Assembly (NCBI RefSeq): GCF_965208555.1
Contig: NZ_OZ242342.1
Coordinates: 806,001 to 870,000, forward strand
Source of the DNA: Poriferisodalis sp965208555
GTDB lineage: Bacteria > Actinomycetota > Acidimicrobiia > Acidimicrobiales > Poriferisodalaceae
Direction: 5' to 3'
Length of the DNA stretch: 64,000 nt
Every line of letters begins with the position of its first letter. Within the stretch, counting starts at the first letter, position 1. Below are positions 32,603-44,058 of the stretch, in pieces. A program made the translations under genes and the position numbers. The notes under the pieces were generated by a model. That model was not told the origin of the DNA. It saw only the letters and a program-made list of their open reading frames with translations, and did not search any database.

Positions 32603-33736
32603 TCACCCAGCTGGGTCCGCTCCCTGCCGCGAGCGCTGCCAGCGCAGGTAGGCCTCCATGAGACCGTCCAAGTCACCGTCGAGCACCGCATCGACGTTGC
32701 CGATCTCCATTCCGGTGCGCAGATCCTTGACCTGCTGGTACGGGTGCAGCACGTACGAGCGGATCTGGCTGCCCCACGAGACGTCGCGCTGCTCGCCTGC
32801 AAGCGCTGCCACCTCAGCCTCTCGCTCCTGCCGCTGCAGGTCGGCCAGCTTGGCCGCCAGCATCTGCATGGCACGATCCTTGTTCTGGTGCTGGCTGCGC
32901 TCGTTCTGGCAGGCGACCACGATGCCGGTCGGCAGGTGGGTGATGCGCACTGCCGAATCGGTGACGTTCACGTGCTGGCCGCCTGCCCCTGACGAGCGGT
33001 AAGTGTCGATGCGCAGATCGCCCTCGTCAATCGGGACTTCATCTGAGACCTCGTCGAAGAACGGCACGACTGACAGCGACGCGAAGGCCGTATGCCGGCG
33101 CGACTGCGAGTCGAACGGCGAGATGCGCACCAGCCGGTGAACGCCCCGCTCTGCGGCGAGGAATCCGAACGCGTGCCGGCCCTTGACGAGAAACGTCGCC
33201 GAGCTGATCCCTGCTTCCCCGCCGTCGGTCGCCTCGGTCAGCTCGACGGTGAAGTCATTGCGCTCGGCCCATCGCTGGTACATGCGCAGCAGCATCTCTG
33301 CCCAGTCGCAGGCGTCGGTTCCCCCTGCGCCCGAATTGATCTCGCATACGGCGTCGTTCTCGTCGTGCTCGCCGCCGAACAGCGCCATCAGCTCGATATC
33401 CGCGAGCAGGCTCTCGGCTGCGGTGACAACCTCATCGATCTCGGGCAGCAGCTCCGCATCGCCTTCCTCGACAGCCAGCTCGACCAGCGCCGCAGCGTCG
33501 TCGACTTCGGCTCGTGCCCGTTCCCAGCGCTCGATGTCGTCGCGCACGCGCGACAGACGTGTGGTGACCGCTCGAGCACGATCGGGCTCATCCCACAACG
33601 ACGGCTCCGATGCCTCTGTTTCCAGTCCATTCGCCACCGCACGGGCCTCGTCGATCCCGAGGTACTGATGCGCCTCGCTCACGCGCCGATCCAAGTCGGC
33701 CAGCGCGTCGGCAAGATCACTTAACGATCGGGCCAC
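32603..33736 (-). CDS. prfB: Peptide chain release factor 2
   Basis: 377 residues from a GTG at 33736, one base after the secA stop. Codon-recognition SPF at 206-208 (RISPFDSQ) marks RF2 (UAA/UGA) rather than RF1, and GAGGQHVN (251-258) is the catalytic loop for peptide release. There is no internal UGA with a +1 slip site near codon 25, so the autoregulatory frameshift found in many bacteria is absent. If UGA at 23448 is recoded, this factor is its direct competitor. Confidence 0.92.
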   Translation of the reverse strand: MARSLSDLADALADLDRRVSEAHQYLGIDEARAVANGLETEASEPSLWDEPDRARAVTTRLSRVRDDIERWERARAEVDDAAALVELAVEEGDAELLPEIDEVVTAAESLLADIELMALFGGEHDENDAVCEINSGAGGTDACDWAEMLLRMYQRWAERNDFTVELTEATDGGEAGISSATFLVKGRHAFGFLAAERGVHRLVRISPFDSQSRRHTAFASLSVVPFFDEVSDEVPIDEGDLRIDTYRSSGAGGQHVNVTDSAVRITHLPTGIVVACQNERSQHQNKDRAMQMLAAKLADLQRQEREAEVAALAGEQRDVSWGSQIRSYVLHPYQQVKDLRTGMEIGNVDAVLDGDLDGLMEAYLRWQRSRQGADPAG

Positions 33737-33737
33737 C

Positions 33738-36575
<2,838 letters not shown>

Positions 36576-36635
36576 CGCAGGCTACCGCTGCCCCCCGAGT
36601 CCAGAGCCGGGGATTAAGGACGTGAGGTCCGGCGC

Positions 36636-37235
36636 TCAGGCGTCGATCTCGATGAGGCCGGCGTCGCCGTCCGAGCGCAGGTACACCACGCTGGGCTTGC
36701 TGGTGTCAGCGTTCACGAACAGGAAGAAATCGTGGTCCAGGAGCTGCATGCGGGTGACCGCTTCGGCAGGATCCATCAGCTCCAGGTCGAACGTCTTGCG
36801 ACGCACGATGCGCGGCATCCATTCAGGATCTTCAGCACCCGCCGCCGGCTCGGCGGCCGCAGCGCCGTTGACCAGATCGTTCTCGAGACGTGCGAGCGGA
36901 TGATGCGCCTCGTCGCGGTGCAGATTGGGACGGTGCCGGCGCACGACACGGGTCTTGAGCTTGCGCAGCTGTTTGCCCAGCTTGCCCACCGCAAGGTCGA
37001 CCGCTTGGTGCTGATCGACACCGGCGACCGAGGCGCGCACGTGGTGACCATGACCGAGCAGCGTGACCTCCACCTGCTCCCGCTCGGTGATGCGCGGATT
37101 CTTCTCCTCCCGGAACACCACCTCGGCACGATCCAGCCCACCGACGAATCGATCCAGCGCCCCGATCTTCCGCTCCACCGCAGCCCGAACATCGTCGGGA
37201 ACCTGAACTTTGCGACCCGTGATGATGATCTGCAT
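36636..37235 (-). CDS. hpf: Ribosome hibernation promoting factor (long form)
   Basis: 199 residues from the ATG at 37235; further upstream in-frame sequence is not protein-like. The N-terminal S30AE domain (MQIIITGRKVQVPDDVRAAVERKIGALDRF) blocks the decoding site. The C-terminal domain (PRIVRRKTFDLELMDPAEAVTRMQLLDHDFFLFVN) mediates 100S dimer formation, so it is the long form that needs no separate RMF. 60 nt separate it from secA. Confidence 0.93.
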   Translation of the reverse strand: MQIIITGRKVQVPDDVRAAVERKIGALDRFVGGLDRAEVVFREEKNPRITEREQVEVTLLGHGHHVRASVAGVDQHQAVDLAVGKLGKQLRKLKTRVVRRHRPNLHRDEAHHPLARLENDLVNGAAAAEPAAGAEDPEWMPRIVRRKTFDLELMDPAEAVTRMQLLDHDFFLFVNADTSKPSVVYLRSDGDAGLIEIDA

Positions 37236-37300
37236 TGCCTCGGCTTTCTGAGCAGTTGCACAGCGTTTGCGGTTCTGCCCGAACTGAAGGGAGTGCCATG

Positions 37301-37933
37301 TTAGGCACCGGCGGAGACGCGGTCGCGACCCCGTCGAGCACACGCTGCCACATGGACGGCTGCTGCACCGGCACCCACCAGCGCAGCTGTCGCGGCTCGC
37401 AGCGTGGCACCGGTGGTGACCACGTCGTCCACCAGCAATATCCGACGTCCCGCCGCACGGGCGCGGCAGTCGAAGCCAGGTCCCGCCAGCCGGTCTGCCC
37501 GGCCGGCACCCGACTGTGCAGTCGAGCCGAGCCGCCGGAGCAACCGCACTGGGCGTACGCGCAAGGCCTTGGCAGTGGCCCGCGCCAGCGTCTCGGCTTG
37601 GTCGAAACCCCGAGCCCGCCGGTGCGCCGCGGTGGTCGGCGCCCAGGTCACGGTGTCGACAGGCAGGTGTGACCGCAGCTCAGCGGCGTGAGCAAGCGCC
37701 AGCGATTCGCCCAGCCAGCGGGCAATGGCCCGCTCACCGCGGTACTTCAGCGCATGAATGAACTCACGCCCGACCTCATCGTGAGAGAACAACAGCGCGA
37801 CCGAGTCTGCGCCCGGAACCGACGCAGGCTCAGGATCAACAAGCGTCTCGATGCACCCCGCACATGGACACCACCCCAACACCCCACACCCCGGGCACCG
37901 AACCTCAAACAGCACCCTCCGTACCGTACGCAT
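37301..37933 (-). CDS. ComF family phosphoribosyltransferase-like protein
   Basis: 210 residues from the ATG at 37933; longer frames run into an 80-bp palindromic repeat. The N-terminal Cys cluster CPGCGVLGWCPCAGC should bind zinc, and the C-terminal ILLVDDVVTTGAT is the PRPP-binding loop. ComF proteins are linked to DNA uptake, but many are in non-competent species, where the function is unclear. Located between hpf and ahcY on the minus strand. Confidence 0.87.
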   Translation of the reverse strand: MRTVRRVLFEVRCPGCGVLGWCPCAGCIETLVDPEPASVPGADSVALLFSHDEVGREFIHALKYRGERAIARWLGESLALAHAAELRSHLPVDTVTWAPTTAAHRRARGFDQAETLARATAKALRVRPVRLLRRLGSTAQSGAGRADRLAGPGFDCRARAAGRRILLVDDVVTTGATLRAATAALVGAGAAAVHVAACARRGRDRVSAGA

Positions 37934-37991
37934 GCGGACATCGACCACCAAGACGATTAGGCCGCAGCAGGGCGAGCGCGCAGATAGCCGA

Positions 37992-38071
37992 GCGGCGAGG
38001 GCGGCAGTGAACTCTGCGACGTTGCGACCTGCTGGATCGCTGGTCGCAGAGTTCACTGCCGCCCTCGCCGC
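37992..38071. repeat. 80-bp palindromic element, copy 1
   Basis: Arms of 29 bp (37992-38020 and 38043-38071) pair perfectly around a 22-nt centre (38021-38042). The outer arm begins GCGGCGAGGGCGG and the inner end is CTGCGAC. The centre is the reverse complement of that of copy 2 at 63246-63325, base for base. Arms of the two copies differ at 7 positions, each matched by a change in the opposite arm. It lies between the ahcY stop and the ComF start. Confidence 0.92.
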
Positions 38072-38087
38072 GGGCCCAACGGCACGC

Positions 38088-39533
38088 TCAGTAGCGGTAG
38101 CGGTCGGCCTTGTACGGACCGTCCACATCCAGACCGAGATACGAAGCCTGTCCAGACGTCAACCGGGTGAGCTTCGCCCCGAGCCGGTCAAGGTGCAGAC
38201 GAGCCACTTCCTCGTCCAGCCGTTTCGGCAGCACGTGGACATCAGCGTCCAGCTCCTCAGCATGAGCGTGCAACTCGAGCTGGGCGAGCACCTGGTTCGT
38301 AAAGCTCATCGACATCACGAAGCTCGGATGCCCCGTCGCGCAGCCCAAGTTCACCAAGCGGCCTTCGGCCAGCACGATCACCGAGTTCCCGCTCGGGAAC
38401 ACGAACTCGTCGACCTGCGGCTTGATCGGCCTTCGCTGGACATCGGACATCGCCGCCAGCCCCGCCATGTCGATCTCGTTGTCGAAATGCCCGATGTTGG
38501 CCACGACCGCCTGGTGCTTCATGGCCGACATGTGCTCGGCCGAGATGATGTCGCGGTTGCCCGTGGCGGTGACGTAGATGTCGGCGATGTCGAGCACGTT
38601 CTCGAGCCGATCCACCTCAAAGCCCTCCATGGCAGCCTGCAGCGCGTTGATGGGGTCGATCTCGGAGACGATGACGCGGCAGCCTTGGCCGCGCAGCGCC
38701 TGGGCGCACCCCTTGCCGACGTCGCCGTAACCCGCCACGAACGCCACCTTGCCGCCCAGCATCACGTCGGTGGCGCGGTTGATGCCGTCGATCAGCGAGT
38801 GCCGGCAGCCGTAGAGATTGTCGAACTTGGACTTCGTCACCGAGTCGTTGACGCTGTAGGCCGGGAAGGTCAGCTCCCCGCGGGCTGCCATCTCGTAGAG
38901 CCGGTTCACACCGGTGGTGGTCTCCTCGGAGACACCTCGCAGCCCGCCCGAGATCTCAGCCCACAGACCGGGCTCGCTGCGCTGAAGCTCGTCGAGCAGC
39001 TCATGCAGCGCCATCTCGTCGGGCGACGCCGCATCCGGGCCGTCTGCAGGCAGCACGGGCACGCCGCCTTCGGATTCGTAGCGGGCCCCGAGGTGGACCA
39101 TGAGCGTGGCATCCCCGCCATCGTCGACGATCAGCGTGGGACCGGGGCCGTCGGGCCAGCGAAGCGCCCGGTAGTTGCAGCGCCAGTAGTCGGCGAGCGT
39201 CTCGCCCTTCCATGCAAACACGGGCACGCCTCGCGGGCTGTCCGGCGTGCCGTCACGCCCTACCACGACGGCTGCCGCGGCCTCGTCCTGGGTGGAGAAG
39301 ATGTTGCACGATGCCCAGCGCACCTGCGCGCCGAGATCTGCCAGGGTCTCGATCAACACGGCGGTCTGCACGGTCATGTGCAGGGAGCCTGTGATGCGTG
39401 CGCCGGTGAGCGGTCGGGAGTCCATGTGCTGCGCACGAAGAGCCATGAGCCCGGGCATCTCGGTCTCGGCCAGCTCGATCTGGAGCCGTCCTGCGCCTGC
39501 CAGGCTCAGATCGGCTACCTCGAATTCGATCAC
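38088..39533 (-). CDS. ahcY: S-adenosylhomocysteine hydrolase
   Basis: 481 residues with the NAD-binding GYGDVGKG, substrate-site HMTVQTAVLIETL and NDSVTKSKFDN, ATGNRDII, and the C-terminal GPYKADRYRY that reaches into the neighbouring subunit. It splits S-adenosylhomocysteine into adenosine and homocysteine. A roughly 40-residue insert (about 145-185) is usual for the long bacterial form. It follows the sugar-phosphate isomerase gene by 52 nt. I saw no SAH riboswitch fold in that gap. Confidence 0.95.
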   Translation of the reverse strand: MIEFEVADLSLAGAGRLQIELAETEMPGLMALRAQHMDSRPLTGARITGSLHMTVQTAVLIETLADLGAQVRWASCNIFSTQDEAAAAVVVGRDGTPDSPRGVPVFAWKGETLADYWRCNYRALRWPDGPGPTLIVDDGGDATLMVHLGARYESEGGVPVLPADGPDAASPDEMALHELLDELQRSEPGLWAEISGGLRGVSEETTTGVNRLYEMAARGELTFPAYSVNDSVTKSKFDNLYGCRHSLIDGINRATDVMLGGKVAFVAGYGDVGKGCAQALRGQGCRVIVSEIDPINALQAAMEGFEVDRLENVLDIADIYVTATGNRDIISAEHMSAMKHQAVVANIGHFDNEIDMAGLAAMSDVQRRPIKPQVDEFVFPSGNSVIVLAEGRLVNLGCATGHPSFVMSMSFTNQVLAQLELHAHAEELDADVHVLPKRLDEEVARLHLDRLGAKLTRLTSGQASYLGLDVDGPYKADRYRY

Positions 39534-39585
39534 ACGTGTCTCCGTTTCGCCAGTCGGCTCAGATTCGGCTCAGCCTCTGGGGACG

Positions 39586-40668
39586 CTAGGCCGATACATC
39601 GTCGGCGAGGAAGTCTTTGAGGCCGGTGAGCAGCGTGACGGGACCAGGGTCGCGGCGAGCGGCCGTCGCTATGCGCAGGCTGAGGACATCGACTTGATAG
39701 ATGAGGTCGAACAGTTGCGCCATGGGTCCTGCGCCAGCAGCGTGCAACTCGCTGTACGGCACCGCGATGCGAGCGCCGCCGAGCACCCGCTGCGTGTAGG
39801 AGTAACGGCGGCGGATCTGCGGATGTTCGAAGCGGTGGCGCAGCGCGATCACCGCCAGCGGCGAGCCGTGCGCCGACCGGCCTGCGAGATCCCAGCCAGC
39901 GAGTTCGTTGTGACACAGCTCCGGCATGGCGCTCGCGTAGGCGGGGAGCTTGGCGTTCTCGTTGACTTGGGCTTTGGCCCGACCCGCGGCGACGATGCCG
40001 AGCGCTCCCCCGCCATAGAAGATCGGCAGCAGCTCACCCATGCCGACTTCGGCAATGAGGCCATCGAGGCGTTCGCCGAAGGCGGGATCGGTTGCGAAAG
40101 CGCTCTGGCGGGCCTGAAGTTGTGCAACGGCTTCACGAACCCAGCCGGCGACTCCCGACAGCAGGCCGGCGCGTTCGAGGGCGACGAGAGGAGCCACCGA
40201 GATGGCGCCGACAGCGGCTCGCGGCATCGGGATGCTGGCGTCGACCTCGTAGAGCGGTGCGTTCCACTCGCGTGCCAGGTCGGCCAAGCGCCCGCCGGAG
40301 GTGACGGCAACCACAGACGCACCGGCGTCGTGGGCGGCTGACGCCGCTTCGAGCGTCTCTTCAGTGTTGCCGCTGAAGGAAACGGCGATGGCGAGCGTCG
40401 ATGGGCCGACGAACGCTGGGCACTCGTAGCCCTTGGCGACCGTCACCGGCGCTGACATCAGCGGGGCTGCAAGCGCCGCGACGATGTCGCCAGCAATGCC
40501 CGATCCGCCCATGCCCATCACGATCACACTGGAAATCGGCGCATGGGAATTCGAGGCCTCGCTCGTCCCTTCAGAGGCGTCTAGGCCCGCGGCTGCATCG
40601 AGCGCAGCCTTGAGTTGGGCCGGCAGCGCTTCCACCGCGGCTGCCATGCCGATCGAGTCAGTCGTCAC
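39586..40668 (-). CDS. Bifunctional phosphoglucose/phosphomannose isomerase (SIS domain)
   Basis: 360 residues. SIS fold with SSVIVMGMGGSGIAGDIVAAL (phosphosugar loop), VSFSGNTEETLEAA and CHNELAGWDLAGRS near the C-terminal side. The latter is a hallmark of the archaeal/actinobacterial PGI/PMI group. It converts fructose 6-phosphate to glucose 6-phosphate or mannose 6-phosphate. The start overlaps the Trm112-like gene by 4 bp, and phosphomannomutase precedes that, giving a mannose activation module. Confidence 0.9.
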   Translation of the reverse strand: MTTDSIGMAAAVEALPAQLKAALDAAAGLDASEGTSEASNSHAPISSVIVMGMGGSGIAGDIVAALAAPLMSAPVTVAKGYECPAFVGPSTLAIAVSFSGNTEETLEAASAAHDAGASVVAVTSGGRLADLAREWNAPLYEVDASIPMPRAAVGAISVAPLVALERAGLLSGVAGWVREAVAQLQARQSAFATDPAFGERLDGLIAEVGMGELLPIFYGGGALGIVAAGRAKAQVNENAKLPAYASAMPELCHNELAGWDLAGRSAHGSPLAVIALRHRFEHPQIRRRYSYTQRVLGGARIAVPYSELHAAGAGPMAQLFDLIYQVDVLSLRIATAARRDPGPVTLLTGLKDFLADDVSA

Positions 40669-40925
40669 GCTGTGTCACTCGCCCACTCGTCCGGATCGAA
40701 CGTCGGCCTCAGCTCACCGCTCGTTATGCGGGCGTCGAGGGCTGCAGCCGCAGCCGGGTCGACTTCGGTCGCCTCGTCGATCAGCAGCACCGGGATGCCT
40801 CCGTCGATGGCGTACGTCCTGTTCGTGCGGGGGTTGTACAGGAGGTCATCCTCGGGCACGAGGTACAGCGGTCCCTTGTCCTGCGGGCATGCCAAGACTT
40901 CCGCCAACGCCGGATCAAGACCCAC
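40665..40925 (-). CDS. Trm112-like zinc-ribbon protein
   Basis: 86 residues from a GTG at 40925, chosen for the GGGAG upstream; an ATG at 40991 that overlaps the phosphomannomutase stop is the alternative. LDPALAEVLACPQDKGPLYLVPEDDLLYNPRTNRTYAIDGGIPVLLIDEA matches Trm112-like proteins, but only one Cys of the usual CPxCxGxL is left, so zinc binding may be lost. Members act as partners of methyltransferases or glycan enzymes. It sits between phosphomannomutase and the isomerase and overlaps the latter by 4 bp. Confidence 0.82.
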   Translation of the reverse strand: MGLDPALAEVLACPQDKGPLYLVPEDDLLYNPRTNRTYAIDGGIPVLLIDEATEVDPAAAAALDARITSGELRPTFDPDEWASDTA

Positions 40926-40987
40926 GTGCGTCTCCCGCGGTCGGGGTGAAGCCGTCGCGGGGCGGCGTGTACGGATCCATGCGGCGA

Positions 40988-42346
40988 TCATGCCAGCAAG
41001 CTCACGATCTTGCTGACACGCGCCGCTACCGCGTCGGCGTCAGGTGCCTCGAGATTCAGCCGCAGCAACGGCTCGGTATTGGACGGGCGCAGGTTGAACC
41101 ACCAGTCGCCTCCATCGACAGTGAGCCCATCAAGCGGGTCGTGAGGAAACTCCGCGAAGTGTGCGGCAACACGCCGCAGCACCTCGTCCACGTCAGCGAC
41201 GCGGGTGTTGATCTCACCTGAGGACGCGTACCGATCGAGCGGGGCCAGCAGCTCCGACAGTGGCACCTGCGCGGCACTCAATCGCTCGAGTGCAACCAGT
41301 GCGGCGATGAGGCCGGAATCGGCCCGGTAATTGCCCGCGAAGTAGTAGTGGCCGCTGTGCTCGCCGCCGAAGACTGCGCCGGTGCGGGCCATTTCGGCCT
41401 TGATGAAGCTGTGACCTACCCGGGTGCGCATCGGCCGGCCGCCGGCCTCGGCGATCACTTCGGGCACCGCACGCGAGCAGATCAGGTTGTGCAGGATGGG
41501 GCCCGGGCCGTGTCGTGCGAGCATGGCCTGGGCCACCAGCGCCGTGAGCAACGAGCCGCTGACCGGCGTGCCCCGCTCGTCGACGAGGAATACCCGGTCG
41601 GCATCCCCGTCGAACGCGAGACCCACATCGGCCCCGGTGCTGCGCACGCGCTCGCTTAGGTCAACCAGGTTCTCGGGCTGGATCGGGTCGGCTGGATGGT
41701 TGGGAAACGTGCCGTCGAGTTCGCCGTACATCAGCTCCCACTCGAACGGCAGCGGGCCGAATACCGCCGGCACCACAAGCCCCCCCATGCCGTTTGCTGT
41801 GTCCGCCACGACACGCAGCGGCTCCAGCGCGGCGACATCCACGAACGAGCGGACATGGGCTGCGAACGTGTCGAGCAGATCGCGATTGCGGCGCCCGCCG
41901 CCGCCAGGCGGGGAGAGCGCGCCGCGTGCAGCCCGCCCAGCGATCTCGTCAAGTCCAGTGCCGACACCCACCGGCACAGCGCCCGGTCCGCACAGCTTGA
42001 TGCCGTTGTAGGACGCCGGATTGTGGGACGCCGTCAGCATCGCGCCCGGCACGTCGAGGTGGCCGGCGGCGAAATAGAGCAGATCGGTAGACGCCAGCCC
42101 GATGTCGATGACATCCGCGCCGGCAGCCTGGACGCCGTCGGCGAATGCTTCGGCCAACGCAACGCCGCTCTCACGCATGTCCCGAGCCAGCACGACCTGC
42201 GCTGTCGCCGACCATGCTGCGAAGGCGTAGCCGACAGCGCGCGTGACTGGCGCATCCAGCTCCTCGGGGTAAATGCCACGTATGTCATATGCCTTGAAGA
42301 TGGCGGCCAAGACATCGGCCGGTACAGGGTCAATACGTCCTGCCAT
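40988..42346 (-). CDS. manB: Phosphomannomutase/phosphoglucomutase
   Basis: 452 residues from the ATG at 42346. Active Ser in TASHNPASYNGIK, metal loop DGDADR, sugar-binding GGEHSGHYYF and phosphate-binding RPSNTEPLLR are all intact. It interconverts mannose 6-phosphate and mannose 1-phosphate. Together with the isomerase downstream and the nucleotidyltransferase at 61.3-62.4 kb it supplies GDP-mannose. CCGCGC-AGCGGT-GCGCGG (42369-42386) is a perfect hairpin in the space shared with the divergent aminomutase gene. Confidence 0.92.
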   Translation of the reverse strand: MAGRIDPVPADVLAAIFKAYDIRGIYPEELDAPVTRAVGYAFAAWSATAQVVLARDMRESGVALAEAFADGVQAAGADVIDIGLASTDLLYFAAGHLDVPGAMLTASHNPASYNGIKLCGPGAVPVGVGTGLDEIAGRAARGALSPPGGGGRRNRDLLDTFAAHVRSFVDVAALEPLRVVADTANGMGGLVVPAVFGPLPFEWELMYGELDGTFPNHPADPIQPENLVDLSERVRSTGADVGLAFDGDADRVFLVDERGTPVSGSLLTALVAQAMLARHGPGPILHNLICSRAVPEVIAEAGGRPMRTRVGHSFIKAEMARTGAVFGGEHSGHYYFAGNYRADSGLIAALVALERLSAAQVPLSELLAPLDRYASSGEINTRVADVDEVLRRVAAHFAEFPHDPLDGLTVDGGDWWFNLRPSNTEPLLRLNLEAPDADAVAARVSKIVSLLA

Positions 42347-42480
42347 AACGCTCGCAAAGCCTAAAAGACCGCGCAGCGGTGCGCGGCCACCGCGGGCAAC
42401 ACGCTTGCAAACTGCACCCACGTTTCTCTAGGGTGGGAGCCAAGAGTGGCATGCGAACCTGCCTGAAGCAAGCGAGCGAG

Positions 42481-44058
42481 ATGGTGATGAAGAGCAAATA
42501 CCAGCCAACAGAACGGGAACAATTGGTACTTGACGAGGTCGAAAACCCGAGATACGACCGTCAGATCGTCAATGGTCTCGAACCCTTCATGAGTGGCTCT
42601 GCGCCCGAAGAATTCAGAAACTTCTATACCGCACAAGAGCTGAGTGATTTAAGTCAATTGCGCGGAACTGAGCGCGACGTTGAGGCAAGAATGCCCGTCA
42701 AACTGACGCGGCACTATTTTGAAATGGCCAAGTCGAGTTCGGCGATCAAGAAGCTGGTGAAGGCATCAACAGACGAAACAGTCGATCTCGAGGGTGATCC
42801 GGACCCGGCGAATCAACTTGACTACAGTCCGATCGAGGGACTGCTGCACAAGTATGAAATGGCACTGCTTTACGTTATTTCAACGTGCTCAGCACATTGC
42901 CGATTCTGCTACCGAGAGGAGCTGATCGGGCGCAAAGAAATTGAACGCTCGGACGGCACTGTCAAGAAAAAGGGTCTGGCGCAGGTCGGTGAAGTCACGG
43001 AGTACATCCGGACCCACAACGAGGCCGTCGCCTCGAATGGCGGAACTCATCCGGAGACCGGCAGGCCGAAGCTGCGCGAGATCCTCCTGTCAGGCGGCGA
43101 TCCCATGGTGCTGCCGAACTCCAAACTGGCAGCTTGGTTCACTGCCTTGGCCGAGGCAGGTGCTGAAGCCATCCGCGTGGGCACCAAGGAACTGGCGTTT
43201 TACCCGGATCGCTTCGACGACGCTTTCTTCGCGATGATCGACCGCTTTCATGAGGTGTACCCAGATGTCTCGGTGCGGTTCATGATCCATTTCAACCACC
43301 CAGACGAGTTTCTTCTGAAGGACTCCGACGGCAACTACATGGCCGGCAAAGACGGATTTCTTCAGTGGCGTCCGAACACCCGGCAAGCCGTGGACGCGCT
43401 GGTTGAACGGGGTTGGATCAGCGTCGAGAACCAGACGCCCATCATCGCTGGCGTGAACGACGATGCCGATGCACTGCGGATCCTGCAGCGGACGCTCAAG
43501 GGTGTCGGGGTCGAGAACCATTACTTCTTCTGCGGGCGAAACATCGTCGCGTACAAGGCGTTCAACGTGCCGATCGAGACTGCGTGGCAACTGCTCAACG
43601 ATTCGCAGCGCGGGTTGTCCGGGGTGGAGTCGCACGCCCGCCTCACGATCGTGCACTACAAGGGCAAAACGGAAGTCTCTGCGGTCACTGACGGCCCGAT
43701 CGCCGGACTGCCCGGTGCCGAGAACGGTGTCGTGATCTTCAAGGTTCTGCGCAATCCGGCTCATGCCCCTGACCGGGGCAAAGTGACCATCGTCGGCCGG
43801 AACCCCGAGGCGCTGTGGTTTGACGAGTACGAGGACCGGGTGCTGCTCGACGAAGCGGGCCTGTTTTCCCAGCAGCGACCCAGCGGAGTGACGCTTCCGC
43901 GATCGCGCTCACGGCATCACCCGGCGCCAAAGGGCCGGACTCCAGGTCAGGCACGGCCTGCACCGCTCATGGCAGTTGTCGCCAGCAACGAGCGCAGGTC
44001 GCATTCCACGAGCCCGGCCAGCGCTCCCGCAGCCGCAGTTCAGGACGCCCAAGCCTGA
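42481..44058 (+). CDS. kamA: Lysine 2,3-aminomutase-family radical SAM enzyme
   Basis: 525 residues from the ATG at 42481; ATGs at 42451 and 42487 are alternatives. The iron-sulfur cluster motif C136-x3-C140-x2-C143 (CSAHCRFC) is intact, and PLP-site and substrate-site regions are conserved (LLSGGDPMVLPNSKL, GVENHYFFCGRNIVAYKAFNVP). It moves the alpha-amino group of lysine, or a related amino acid, to the beta carbon. No acetyltransferase (AblB) is next to it, so the osmolyte pathway is not confirmed. The first ~500 bases use more A/T-ending codons than the rest. The C-terminal ~70 residues are a basic, low-complexity tail. Confidence 0.85.
   Translation: MVMKSKYQPTEREQLVLDEVENPRYDRQIVNGLEPFMSGSAPEEFRNFYTAQELSDLSQLRGTERDVEARMPVKLTRHYFEMAKSSSAIKKLVKASTDETVDLEGDPDPANQLDYSPIEGLLHKYEMALLYVISTCSAHCRFCYREELIGRKEIERSDGTVKKKGLAQVGEVTEYIRTHNEAVASNGGTHPETGRPKLREILLSGGDPMVLPNSKLAAWFTALAEAGAEAIRVGTKELAFYPDRFDDAFFAMIDRFHEVYPDVSVRFMIHFNHPDEFLLKDSDGNYMAGKDGFLQWRPNTRQAVDALVERGWISVENQTPIIAGVNDDADALRILQRTLKGVGVENHYFFCGRNIVAYKAFNVPIETAWQLLNDSQRGLSGVESHARLTIVHYKGKTEVSAVTDGPIAGLPGAENGVVIFKVLRNPAHAPDRGKVTIVGRNPEALWFDEYEDRVLLDEAGLFSQQRPSGVTLPRSRSRHHPAPKGRTPGQARPAPLMAVVASNERRSHSTSPASAPAAAVQDAQA

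Noticed and set aside
33600..33736. Programmed frameshift at the start of RF2
   Set aside because: The coding frame is continuous from the GTG after secA; there is no in-frame UGA with a slip codon.
39534..39585. SAH or SAM riboswitch upstream of ahcY
   Set aside because: The gap is only 52 nt, within an operon, and no riboswitch core was seen.
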